64,000 nt of DNA, taken from the NCBI GenBank assembly GCA_024349245.1, contig JALDNG010000107.1, positions 434,001 through 498,000 on the forward strand, in the 5' to 3' direction. Of the stretch, positions 35,401-46,400 are shown in pieces. A program made the position numbers and the translations under genes. Origin of the DNA: Neodontobutis hainanensis (lineage: Eukaryota; Chordata; Actinopteri; Gobiiformes; Odontobutidae). The notes beneath the pieces are model-generated. The model made no database searches. It was given only the letters and a program-made list of their open reading frames with translations, and had not been told where the DNA came from. The number at the start of each line of letters is the position of its first letter. Within the stretch, counting starts at the first letter, position 1.

Positions 35401-38400
35401 TCTACTTTTAAAATCTTTATTTCAGTTTTTAATTTAACTTAATTATTTTTTGTTTTAAGTATGAAATAGCTGTTGTTGTGCATGAAAGACTATTTAGATT
35501 TACATATTATATAATGCATGTTATTCAAAATTGTACAGGAATGTAATAAATCATTTGTTTGCTATTTATGCTAAGTTGAATTTTTGTTCAAAAAAGCAAA
35601 AGTGATGCGCTATAAGTGTTTTAAAAGTATAGCAAACATGTAAAATACATACTTGTTTAAATGAGATAATTTAGAAAATAAGATAATAATATTTATTAGA
35701 TTGATATTTGTTTTTGGCAGCAGAAACAGAATTTGGGTAAGATGAAACTTCTTTGATCGACAAAGACAAAAAACTAACCAGGACTCGGAGCGAGGAGGAC
35801 CTGATGTGTTTGTTGATCTCCTCGACCCACTGGTGGCAGATGGAGCTTGGGGATATGATGAGGTGGCCCCAGTGGCGATGGGCTTCATGGCGACGAGGCA
35901 GTGTGGGCAGTAAAAGGGCATAGTGTGAAGACTCTCCTGTTTGTAGTTGACACAGTCTGCGTGCTGCCAAAGTTGACAGTTCATACACTGGACACGGGGC
36001 TTGAAGTCCATTATCCCAAGTTCACCACAGATGCACTCAAAGCGGTAATTCGACGTGTTAAAAGGAAAAACAGATTGTCTAGTGGGGGGCTCCATCTCCT
36101 CTTGAGGCTCAGGCATTTCAGCCATCTTGTCCTGAGACGCTGATAAAGAGGAAGTTGAGATATCTAAAGTATCATCTGACTCATTTGTACTTTTTTCATA
36201 TTCTCTCTTTGTCTCTGAGTCCTGAACACTGGGAAAGTCAGAAGTAGGTGAGTCAGGATCTCTCTCATCTTCTGTTAGAGCATTTTGAAGCGCTGCTTCT
36301 GCTTTGTCCTTGGCTTGCCTTTGAAACGTTTTCCTTGGCGTGGTTTCATGTATTTTAGGAATCTATCAAAGAAAACCAAACAAATGTTAAATGATTTATT
36401 AATAACGTAACCCCTACACTTCTGCCAACAACAGTCATGTGAAAATATTAAAGTCCCCTCTTTAAATTATTTGCTTTATAGGCATAAAAATACAAAAATA
36501 TTATCCGATTGTCAGATGCAGCCTCAAATGAACAAAATCAGCAGGACCAATTATTTTAAATCCTTTTTGATAGTTGCCAATTATTTCAGTTCAAAAAATA
36601 AAGTTCTTTGTTTAAGGCCTGCTCTGAACAGATAAATTTAGCTTGATTTTAAATGGTAAATGGCATGCATTTATATAGCGCTTTCCTGCACCCTTCTCGG
36701 GCACCCAAAGCGCTTTACATTGTGCTTCCACTCACCCCATTCACACACATTCACTCCTGCAGCAGACAGAGAGGAGGGGCTGCCACACAAACGGCGCTCA
36801 ACCTTCTCCTACCACCACCAAACACACCTCTACAGTCACACACAATTCATACACCAGTGCTACAGACACTAGGAGCAAGGTGGGTTAAGTGTCTTGCCCA
36901 AGGACACAACGACAGTATGAACAGTGGGGAGAGCGGGAATCGAACCTACTACCTTCCGGTTGAAGGACGGCCGCTCTACCACTGAGCCACTGCCACCTTT
37001 TTACACAAAAAGACTGAATTCAGAGATTAAAGATGTCATTCATTCTTACCAACTTGGATGCTCCTGGTAGTTTCTCTAATGTTCCTCTATATTTATGCCC
37101 CAGTTTAAAAGAACCATTCATGCCACGACCTTTGATCTGCTTGACCTTTTTCTCATCGATTAGCTTCTTCATATTCCTCTTGATGAGGTTGCGGTTTTTC
37201 ACAGGATCATACCCAAAAGTAGTGCGCATGTATGTGAACATAGTATGTAAAGTGACTCCTTTTGTGGTTTCCGTCTCTTCTAACGCCATAAGAAGCATAT
37301 AACGCACAGCTGAGGAAAAGCAAAGATCAATAAAAAGGGAATGAATGAATAAAGAATCCACCAAATACAACATAAAAATATTTTGTCTGAAACGTACTTG
37401 GATAGGATGTTTTGATTTTTGGATGAGGGACTTCAGACTTGCGGGGAGTTACTTTTGTTTTTTCTGGTTGAGGAGGTACAAAAAAGTTTACAGATTTTCC
37501 CTGCAATGCAAAAAGAACAACTACTATAAAACCTAATGCTTTTAATCTTGTATATATAATAAGTATAATAAGACATAGTAAGTAAGACATAGCTTTACCA
37601 GACAGTATTTTCTATTCTATACAAATTAGTTTGGACCTAATTCAACAATTATTGTGAATGGTCAAGACAATAATTAAACCATTATGCAGCCATATTGTCA
37701 GCCATACCACAGGCAGAGTTAAGGCCTCTTGCTCCAGGTTCTGTCTGGTGTGACACAAGATCAGAGCTAAAACCTCCACTGTTTTTCCAAGACCCATTTC
37801 ATCAGCCAAGATCCCACCAGGCCACTCGACACCAGCGAGTGGAAACTCACGAATTACGCTGAAAATAACAACACAATATCAAGCATTTTACAACCTGGCG
37901 CAAGAATTCTGAGGAACTAAATTATCAATACACTGTCAAGGACTGTGAGGTCAGGTCTGCTTTAACAAATAGATGTTATGTAGTGGTATAGAGATGTATA
38001 TAGAAAGTGTTATTTAGTGATCTGTTAAATGAAGTTAAAGATTTGTTTTGGTCTTACCAGCCTGTATAAGGGTTGTAAAACAGCTTCTTGCCACATAAAG
38101 TCAGCAGCTCATGCCAAAGAAAATGCAACGTTTGTTCTGAAAAGAAGGTAGATAAATAATACTAAATTTATTTTACCAGTTTGCAATATTCAAAAGACAT
38201 ATATTGAAAATAGTCATTCTTCCCAAGAATTTGTTTGCTTTCGCACTGTTTGTAAAAAGTAAAAAAAAGTCAAAAGAAAAGAACAGTATACGACAACAAC
38301 ATGATGTATTGTTCTTGTTACCGTTTGGTGAAGAGCTTGTGTATTTCTCCCTCCTCAGCATCCAGTTGACTGCTTGACACTGATATGGCCTGAGCACCGG

Positions 38401-39619
38401 AATAAGAGCCTTGTGTTGGACGTCAGAGGTCACCTCCTGGCCCTCCCTCTGGTGAACACGTCTGATGAATTCGTAAAGCTCCTCAATATTCTGTCTCTCC
38501 AGCTCTGTGTCACATTCTTCCTCCTCGTTCTCAACAATTTCTAAAATTAAGACAAAATTTGTATTGTCTTTTCTTTTTTGTTACTACATGGAAAAATATA
38601 ATAATAATTTAATAATTACATCTAGAAACGTACCAGGGATAATAAAGTCATAGAAATGTTCCATTAACTTTTGCATTATTTGGTTTGCTTTCTTCAAACG
38701 AGTATTTCCTTCACTGAGGAACTCAGGCATACCAAGTCCTGTTTCCAATAAGTAAATCCCCACCTGCCAAATATTAAAACAGGAAAGACACTCAATATAA
38801 AATGTAAATTATGTTTAAACATACAAACATTGGCCTCTCTGATGGAGCCAATCCAAAATAGGACAAACTTCACTTCTTCATAACAAATTCCATATACTGT
38901 GCATACCACTCAACCCTAAAACTTACCCAACTGTAATGTATAGTACATATGTTTCTTATAGCGTCAACAAAGATATTTAAAAAGTGAACAAAGTAGATAT
39001 TTTAGGATTAATGCCCAAATGTTACTCATACCCTGAATGAGTCTTGCGTTGCTTGGTGGCAGAGCTGCACCACTCTTCTCTGTAGGAGCCAGTCCAAGTC
39101 GACCAGTGAGATCCTACTAAGGCTACACTGTGCCCTATATGTGTCCTCTTCAAATGGTCCCGTGTGTGGCCCTGAGCTCTCCTCACTGCGGCTGTAGCTC
39201 AAGCAGAGCTGGTTTTCTTTCCTTTGAAGTGAAAACATCCTATGCTCAAAGTCTGATGGGAGCCAACTCGGTTGAACTGTGAACTCTCCGATTAGGGCCT
39301 TCCAAATAGGGCCCAGCTGTGACACTGACAACACAGAAACTGACGGGGAGGGAGCAGCAGTGGAGGTAATGTCTGTGGATGTATAGGGCAGCTCCTCTGT
39401 GATGTTTACAGAGCTGGATGAGGCGGTGTAGTTGGTGGCATGAAGTAGTCTGCTGCTTTGAGTCTGCTCAGTAGTGTCGGTAGAGCAAGTGAGCATCTGG
39501 TTTTCATCTTCAACCAAGATAACCTCATTCTTACGGTCTTCTAGCATGTTCCATTCCAGCCTTTTCTTTGCTTCTTCATCCACCCTCACAGGGGGAGCCC
39601 GCTTCCTTCTGCTACTCAT
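26474..39619 (-). CDS. shprh: SHPRH: SNF2-family helicase, E3 ubiquitin ligase
   Basis: 29 minus-strand coding blocks: 39619-39032, 38763-38634, 38540-38322, 38136-38058, 37858-37708, 37500-37398, 37309-37050, 36362-35779, 35321-35070, 34987-34909, 34823-34670, 34513-34257, 33687-33566, 33336-33248, 32458-32366, 32283-32176, 31897-31755, 31680-31507, 31433-31371, 31300-31074, 29670-29533, 29238-29137, 28640-28569, 28486-28298, 27957-27865, 27762-27676, 27465-27287, 26736-26656, 26570-26474. They give about 1,637 residues (human 1,683) if one missing base at about 35,861 is allowed for. Domains in order: SNF2 motif I DEMGLGKT (about 357), linker-histone H15 domain (423-510), PHD finger (about 617-670), DEAQ box (about 777), C3HC4 RING (about 1,383-1,432) and helicase C ending QAIGRVHRIGQTK (about 1,566-1,578). 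SHPRH polyubiquitinates PCNA in post-replication repair, like yeast Rad5. The start MSSRRKRAPP is the family start. Confidence 0.96.
29850..30490 (-). mobile_element. Non-LTR retrotransposon fragment (L2/Rex-like) in an SHPRH intron
   Basis: On the minus strand, 30,300-30,085 still encodes the C-terminal part of a LINE reverse transcriptase, with SSRLDYCNGLLTGL, LQLIQNAAARVL and HISPVLKSLHWL, blocks shared by L2/Rex1/jockey-type elements of fish. The flank at 29,855 (AAGGCAAGGCAAGGCC, then ATTTATACAGCACA and CAAAGTGCTTTACA) is the common 3' end of such elements. It is truncated and cannot be active. It lies in the intron between exons 31,074 and 29,670. Confidence 0.8.
35860..35863 (-). other. 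shprh: Apparent 1-base deletion in SHPRH exon
   Basis: Within the exon 36,362-35,779 the reading frame is open through the PHD finger to the codons for CLVAMKPIATGAT. The conserved continuation (LIISPSSICHQW) is found only in the next frame. The gene-strand sequence reads GCCACCTCATCATATCC where the family protein requires one more base (ACC-CTC-ATC-ATA). The exon is 584 nt although both borders are phase 0. Confidence 0.85.
36652..36997 (-). mobile_element. tRNA-derived SINE in an SHPRH intron
   Basis: Read on the minus strand the element begins GGTGGCAGTGGCTCAGTGGT (box A region TGGCTCAGTGGTAGAGCGG), with box B GGTTCGATTCC about 40 bases on. The body includes GTGTCCTTGGGCAAGACAC and ends AAAGCGCTATATAAATGCA, all features of a very common teleost SINE. 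Both Pol III boxes are well preserved, so this insertion is younger than the others here. Confidence 0.85.
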
Positions 39620-40208
39620 CTTATTACCCTGCAAAAAATAATATTATAAAATTTCCAGCAGAATTACTTTCCATCTATGAAAAGTGCTGGTTTAAAACTA
39701 AGCCTGAAGAAAATTTATAATTTTGACTGTGGTGTTCATTACATTCTTATTTATTGATGGGAAACATTACTGTTACATTTCTATAATGAACTGCAGTCCA
39801 CACTGAACATTCGAGTCCCTGTGACTTCTGTTTCACTCTCCAAAATCAAGATAAACTATCCCATTTTCCAACAGAAGTCAGACTAAACAAACCACTGCGC
39901 AGTGCCCAAAGTGGCTCATACCGCAGCAATTGGTTTAATTATGAAATGTACAGATTGGTGTAGATTACAAATGTAATCTAAACCAACAACTTTTGTACAG
40001 ATTTTATAGATCCAAATAAAGTCAAATTTATAAAAACTAGTTGACATTTGAAATGATAAACTATTATGCTATATTATGCTTATTACAGACTGCACAGCGT
40101 TATGCCCCGCAACTGTCCAATGGGCAACCTAAGATACATTCTATTGGGTAAACAGTGAGGCTTTATGCGTTTAACGTTTAAATCCACAAAATAAAACAAT
40201 GTATTTAC

Positions 40209-40390
40209 TTTCAGGGGCTCGTACAAAACTTTCTGGTTCCTATCGCTGCCCAAAAACTCGCATCATGTGGCTGTAGGTCTTGATATTTTGTCTGAAACAA
40301 GCCAGGACATTACAGATCACTTCCAGTCTGCCGCTCCGTGTTGTGGTCCGCCATGTTTAAATGAAGGAAGTGACGTCAAGACGCGTCTAG
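40209..40390 (-). promoter_or_regulatory. shprh: SHPRH promoter and probable untranslated exon 1
   Basis: A perfect CRE, TGACGTCA, is at 40,371-40,378, and a YY1-type site, CCGCCATGTT (AACATGGCGG on the gene strand), is at 40,348-40,357. A minus-strand donor AAA|GTAAATAC (exon end about 40,209) would splice to the acceptor at 39,629-39,630, nine bases upstream of the SHPRH ATG. YY1 sites of this kind often lie just past the start of housekeeping genes. The precise start is inferred. Confidence 0.6.
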
Positions 40391-41150
40391 CTAAACTTCC
40401 GATAAATAAAAGTTTAATTGAATTTCGGTTAAAAGGTTATTTGACGTGAAAAAAAACAACATAAAGAATAAGATTTAGCAAAGAAATTTATAAATCCATC
40501 TAAATAGGACAAAGATAGGTAAGAAAAGACAACAATGGTAATTTACAAAATATAAATTCCAACATAAATTCTAGGTTATCAGCCATATCTAGGCTATCAT
40601 AATCCCGTGTTTCTTTATACAATCTGGCCTATTATGTTACATAGCTACAATAAATAAAGCTAACTGTACTTCTTCCTCAAAATACACTAACATTATGGCA
40701 AAAAAATAAGATTAAAGACACTAAAACAATGTTTTTAATGTCGTTTTCAAGGTTTTCATACATTTAAATATTGAATAACTCGATTGTAACAGTGTTACCA
40801 CTCCTGAATTGCTTTTTCCACATTGATTATTTAGCAGCCTATTTGTTTTAAGAGGTAAATGTTTTAACTAAAACTTTTATCTGACATTTGCAGTATCAGT
40901 GTTTCACCACAGGATGGCAGCATTCCACGTTTAAATTTGATGACGCTGCAGCAGGTTGTAAATTAGAATCTGTCACTGTCGGAGACTACGCAGCAGGTAT
41001 GTTCATGTAAAGTTTAACTCTCTTATCGCCTGCTTTTGAAATCTCAACTGGGAAAACACACACACCACTAAACCAAGCTTTAATTTTATTTATTTTACAT
41101 ATATACCATCATAATTAAGTAGACGTTCATAAAATTTGCTAATAATGAAT
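40391..41150. other. Spacer between divergent SHPRH and GRM1 5' ends
   Basis: About 760 bases of AT-rich DNA without coding signal. CACCACAGGATGGCAGCA at about 40,906-40,923 loosely resembles a CTCF core, with two mismatches by eye. Nothing else is recognised. Confidence 0.4.
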
Positions 41151-41159
41151 TTCTTCACA

Positions 41160-41386
41160 CCTTTCTCTCTCTAAACGCGAAGACTGTGGTATCAGGGGCA
41201 CTGCAGTGAGTGTGACCCGCTTTTCAGAGGCAGTGATGATGAGGAGGAGAAGGGGGCACCTCTTGCTCAGTGCAGAAGGAAGAGAGAGTGAGTCCCGTAG
41301 CGTGCTTCGCATCTCGGCTGATGAAGCAGTCCAGTCCGGATGCTTCAGAGAGACACAGTCCATATGTCCCGATCCGCATGCTGCAG
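41160..41386 (+). promoter_or_regulatory. grm1: Probable GRM1 5' untranslated exon
   Basis: A purine-rich stretch ends in a strong donor, CTGCAG|GTAAGTCC (exon end 41,386). The next compatible acceptor, TTAAACAG, is at 43,355, in the exon carrying the GRM1 ATG. Several ATGs lie in this segment (for example 41,206 and the tandem ATGATG at 41,236), so upstream open reading frames would precede the receptor start if this is in the mature leader. Assignment to GRM1 rests on position and splice sites only. Confidence 0.45.
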
Positions 41387-41815
41387 GTAAGTCCACAGCT
41401 ATTTATACACATTTTGTTTGCGTTTAACGAGATAAATGATGCGCACGCTGGTGACGATGTTGAAAAAATGTTGAGTAAATGACACCAACTACAGAGAGGA
41501 AAAATCTGCCAATTCGCAGGAAGGAATTGCATTCTCATGTGCCTTCTTTTGAAGAGAAAGGTATTGTTCAAATTGTTAAAAAAAAGGGGATGGGCTAAAG
41601 CAGAGGAAGCTGTCTATGGTGCTGAAACTTAATAAAGTATAAAATATAACTTTTTCCCTAAAGAGTCCAACAATAAGAACCATGCAGATTTTAAATTCAC
41701 CACACTCACTCCACTTACTTTGCATCCACTTTGTTCTATTGATTTTTTTCTGGCATACATCTACATTATAATAAGCACAAATTTAATTGAAAAGGAGAGA
41801 ACTTATCATTGCTCA

Positions 41816-41886
41816 ATATGTATATATATATAATATACTGTGTAAATATATATAATATACTGTATATATATATATATATATATATC
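41816..41886. repeat. TA-rich microsatellite
   Basis: Interrupted (TA)n tracts, the longest at about 41,864-41,885, in the presumed GRM1 first intron. Opposed open frames over this stretch are repeat artefacts. Confidence 0.85.
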
Positions 41887-42147
41887 CTCACATTAATGTG
41901 CATTTTAATCTTAAGCTTTAAAACAAGCCCAGTTGCACAGCTTTGGTTAAACATGTATAACAATTGTCTTGATTGGGAAAATCTATATAAAATATTCTAA
42001 TGACGTTGAAATAGAAAGGAAACAAGCTGTGTCTTTTTGTCAGTATATGTGACTATGTGGATGAAATCCTGACAGCAGCTTTGAATAACAATTAAAATGA
42101 ATATCACATCATCATACTTTCATGTTATAGGTTCATTTTTTGTAATG

Positions 42148-43196
42148 TAACATAAATGCAACACGTTTTAGACTCTATCTTTCATGAGCTTTTGCTAAAC
42201 ACAAAGATCTAAAACAATTTTTATCTATGAACACAAAAGGGCTATTCCTCACTATTCCTGTGTTAGTGAGCACTTCTCCTTTGCCGAGATAATCCATCCA
42301 TCTCACAGGTGTGGCATGTCAAGATGCTGATTAGAGAGCACGATTATTGCACAGGTGTGCCTTAGGCTGACCACAATAAAAGGCGTCTCTCTCTAAAATG
42401 TGCAGTTTCACTGTATTGGAGGGGTCTGGGGGGGATCCGAAAACCAGTCAGTATCTGGTGTGCAGTGACTAGATACTGTCCTGTACAGTAAAAACCGAGA
42501 TTCATCCAAGAAGAGAAGACCGCTCTAAAGTTCCAGGCGTTATCAAATGTGAGCATTTACCCACTTAAGTGGGTTATGACGATGAACTGCAGTCAGGTCG
42601 AGACCCTGATGAGGACGATGAGCAGGTAAGCTTCGCTGAGACGGTTTCTGACAGTTTGTGCAGAAATTGTTTGGTTATGAAAACCGATTGTTGCAGCAGC
42701 TGTCCGGGGTGAAGATGCTGGATGTGGAGGTCCTGTGCTGGTCTTGGTTACATGTGGTCTGCGGTTGTGAGGCGGTTGGATGTACTGATAAATTCTCTGA
42801 AATTCTCTGAAAAATTCCTTTGGAGACGGCTTATGGTCGAGAAATTAACATTCAATTAACGGGCAACAGCTCTAGTGAACCTTCCTGCAGTCAGCATGTT
42901 GATTGCACGCTCCCTCAACTTGCAACATCTGTGGCATTGTGTGATAAAACTGCCTGAGCAACACCAGTGCAAGAATCATGCTCTCTAATCAGCGTCTTGA
43001 TATGCCACACCTGTGAGGTGGATGGATTATCTCGGAAAAGGAGTGCTCACTAACACAGATTTGGACAGATTTGTGAACAAAACTTGAGAGAAACAGGCCT
43101 TTTGTGTTCATAGAAAAGTCTTAGATCTTTGATTTCAGCTCATGAAAAATGGGGGCAAAAACTAAAGTTTTGTGTTTAAATTTTTGTTCAGCACAC
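42148..43196 (-). mobile_element. Internally deleted Tc1-like DNA transposon relic
   Basis: The ends are long inverted repeats. The left-hand block with CCGAGATAATCCATCCA, CACAGGTGTGGCAT and GCTGATTAGAGAGCA (about 42,284-42,345) is matched in reverse complement at about 42,980-43,037, and GTGTTAGTGAGCAC and TATGAACACAAAAGG also appear on both sides. The right end runs to TTTTTGTTCAGCA. The inner sequence, read on the minus strand, is a decayed part of a Tc1/mariner-type transposase gene, with a large piece missing near 42,465. No intact frame remains. It lies in the presumed first intron of GRM1. Confidence 0.82.
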
Positions 43197-43462
43197 AATA
43201 TTTTGTCTTTATTTGACCACGACAACAGAATTTAGCCTTGCATACCCGTACAAGGAAAAGTGGAACGCCAAATAAAGATAAAAATGTTGTTTTGTTAAAT
43301 TCTGCCTACTTTGAAGTGAAAATGCTTAAGCTTCAATTGTTTCTTTCTTAAACAGGCCGACAGCAGTGATAAGGAGGTACCAATAATTTCCCAGTCAAAA
43401 GGATTGATGGACATCTTTTACAGTAAATTGGACATGATTCTGGTCTCTGCACCTGTGGCACA

Positions 43463-46400
43463 ATGTCCAGCATGATTCTTCTTACTGCAATAAGTATCCT
43501 GTACCTGCCTATGATACTGTTCGAGACAACTGTTTTGTCCAAGAGCAAGTATGAGAGATCAGTGGTGTCCACTTCGGCGTCCCGGCTGGTGGCGCGGATG
43601 GACGGGGATGTTATAATCGGAGCGCTGTTCTCGGTCCACCATCAGCCGTCAGCAGAGAGAGTGGCAGAACGGAAATGTGGGGAGGTCCGTGAGCAGTACG
43701 GCATCCAGAGAGTGGAGGCCATGTTTTACACTTTGGACCGGATTAACTCAGACCCACACCTGCTGCCCAACATCACTCTGGGCTGCGAGATCCGGGACTC
43801 CTGCTGGCACTCGTCTGTGGCCTTAGAGCAAAGCATCGAGTTCATCCGGGACTCGCTTATCTCCATTCGGGACGAGAAGGACGGCTCCAGGTGGTGCATT
43901 GAAGGGGTGCCCTCCAGTCAGCCACCCCCAACAAAGAAACCCATCGCGGGGGTGATTGGGCCCGGCTCTAGCTCAGTGGCCATTCAAGTCCAAAACCTAC
44001 TACAGCTTTTCAACATCCCACAGATCGCCTACTCCGCCACGAGCATCGATCTCAGCGACAAGACCCTGTTTAAGTATTTCCTCAGAGTAGTGCCCTCTGA
44101 CACGCTCCAGGCTCGAGCTCTACTGGACATCATCAAGAGCCACAACTGGACCTATGTGTCCGCAGTGCACACAGAGGGTAAGGCCTGTCAGTGACAAGTG
44201 TTCATTTTCTGTCAGGGTTTATGAATATCTAACCAACTGCATTTATTTGTCATTATTGTGATTATTGTAGATGTAACTGTTTAAATGCAACAAAGAACAT
44301 TGCATTAAAGAAAGAACATTAATTTCTTTTTTTTTTATGACAACCCCTCACTTCTTTAATTTTGGCTGATCGCCTATGAATGTGTCCAATCCATGTCGTT
44401 GGTGGTGAGTCAAGCTTAAAATTCCCGGTAGTTTCTCTTCTTTGCATCATGCACTAGTCTGGCTCTTGACTCAAACTCAGTCTCGTCGAGTCTTGTTCTG
44501 AAAAATGTTCTGAATCAAAATTACATCAGGTACGAGTCAGCTAACTAACGCTAATCTTATTGTTTTAAGTATAAAAAAACTGCAGGATCAGTATAAAGGA
44601 CATACAGATCGACACACAGTACACGATTATTAGGAAAAAACACACACACTTTTTAATGCATAAAATCATCCCTTATCAACATTCAACCCCATGAAACAAA
44701 TTTAACCTCAGTCAGTAATGGCTTTCCAAGAGCTTTCCTTGAAAGACAGAACAAATCGAAAACTTGCTGATGTTTATTTTCTCATTTTTTGGGAACGTTT
44801 CTAAATAAGGTCTGGTCATTTAGATTCAGAGAGAGCGCAGACCTTCACCAAGGTCACATCCACTTATTTTTATGTTACACACAAAAAAACATGCTAAGAT
44901 AACCTTTTTAGCATTTAAAAAGTTGACAATTTATAAATATTTTCAACAACATTTAGATTTAAGACTCTATTTTTAAGAAAATACTGTTTAATCAGCCTGT
45001 TACTTCTTTTAGATACCACTAGATGGAGTCGTGAGCAACTGTGGCACTTTGTCTTCCTCTATCTCACACTCAGTAACGTTAGAAATACAGAGCATTTGTG
45101 AGTTCCCAGTTTGTAATCATTTTTATTAGATATTTAACTGCTTGTCCATTCCCCGAACGTTTCGTAAAGAGTCAGGATGCATTTTAAGTAGGGTTTTTTG
45201 GAAGCACTTATTCTTAGATTATTCAAATTTACTCCCACAGCACTTTAAAATTCCTTCCACAAAGTGTACTGTAAATATATGTCAGAGCCAAGTCAAGTTA
45301 AAAGCTGCCAACTTGTTCCTCATTTACATAAAGTTTTATATATGTTATTTAATTTACTTCCTTTTTAATAAAATGCGTATTACCAGTGGCGCAAAAAGGG
45401 GGTATGCAGCATATGCGGCGCATAGGGGCGCAGCACCTTGGGGGGCCCCAAAGCAATGGTATAAAAAAAAAAAAAACTATTTTTTTTATTTTTTGTGGAA
45501 TTTCCTGAATGTAGCTTAGCTGCTTTTGTGCGTTTCTAAATCATTTCAGTATTTCCTCAATACTATATAACATTTTAGAGGACTAGGCTACAGGCTACAG
45601 TAGCCTCATTAAATTAATAGAATAAATGGAATATCATGAGTGGGCGTGGCTGGCGGGGGCGCGCGCTCAGTGAGTAGGTACGTACAGTTGTCATGATAAG
45701 AAAGAGAAAAAAAAAGAAATAGGGAAAAGGAGATGGCGTTTCAAGGTATGGGACAGCAGCTAAACAAGTGGATAGTGAAATTTAACAGACAGGATTTAAA
45801 GTGTGACGTCTGTGTTTGGAGGCTTGCAATATTGTTATTATATATTATATATGTTAACAGACTAGCTAGGGGGTTTGCTTACATAGGGAATGTAGCAGCC
45901 AAATGGGGTTTAAATTAAGGCAAACTTATTCTGCATAACCGAGGTTATTGAGCTAAAAACTGAAAAATATAAGGCACCAAAATTGTTGCTACATACCCCT
46001 CTAGCACTGGGTAGTTGCGCCCCTGCGTATTACACAACTGAAAGGGAATTTGATGAGGCTCCAATCTTTGGTAATAATTAGTTGGGGTCATGGGGGACAC
46101 TTGGACTGATTAGGCTGGAGCTGATTGGCTGTTATTAACACATGGAGGGGCAACCTGAAAGTGTCAAGTCCTCCTTTTCTCTCCCAATGCCGAGGTCATC
46201 TTAACCCAGTTTCTTTTAGTCGAACTGTTCGTGGGTCTATAAAAAGCACTGAACACCTACCACAGGTTTCTCAGTTTAGTTCAAACTTCTTTCACAACAT
46301 TTTCTAAAACAAGGTATAATGAGTCTCTAAATTAAACTAACCTAGGGTAAACAATCCTTCAGGTTGTTGCAAGTTAGCGATTAAGGCTAAAATTGCTATT

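Noticed and set aside
35779..35900. Programmed frameshifting or a tiny intron as the cause of the SHPRH frame change
   Set aside because: No slippery heptamer was evident at the break and no GT-AG pair there would remove a suitable length; a missing base is the simpler reading, though not proved.
36653..36985. 110-codon plus-strand frame in an SHPRH intron
   Set aside because: It is the antisense of a tRNA-derived SINE.
45142..45519. 125-codon plus-strand frame
   Set aside because: It straddles unique intron DNA and the left end of the hAT element and has low-complexity content; not a gene.
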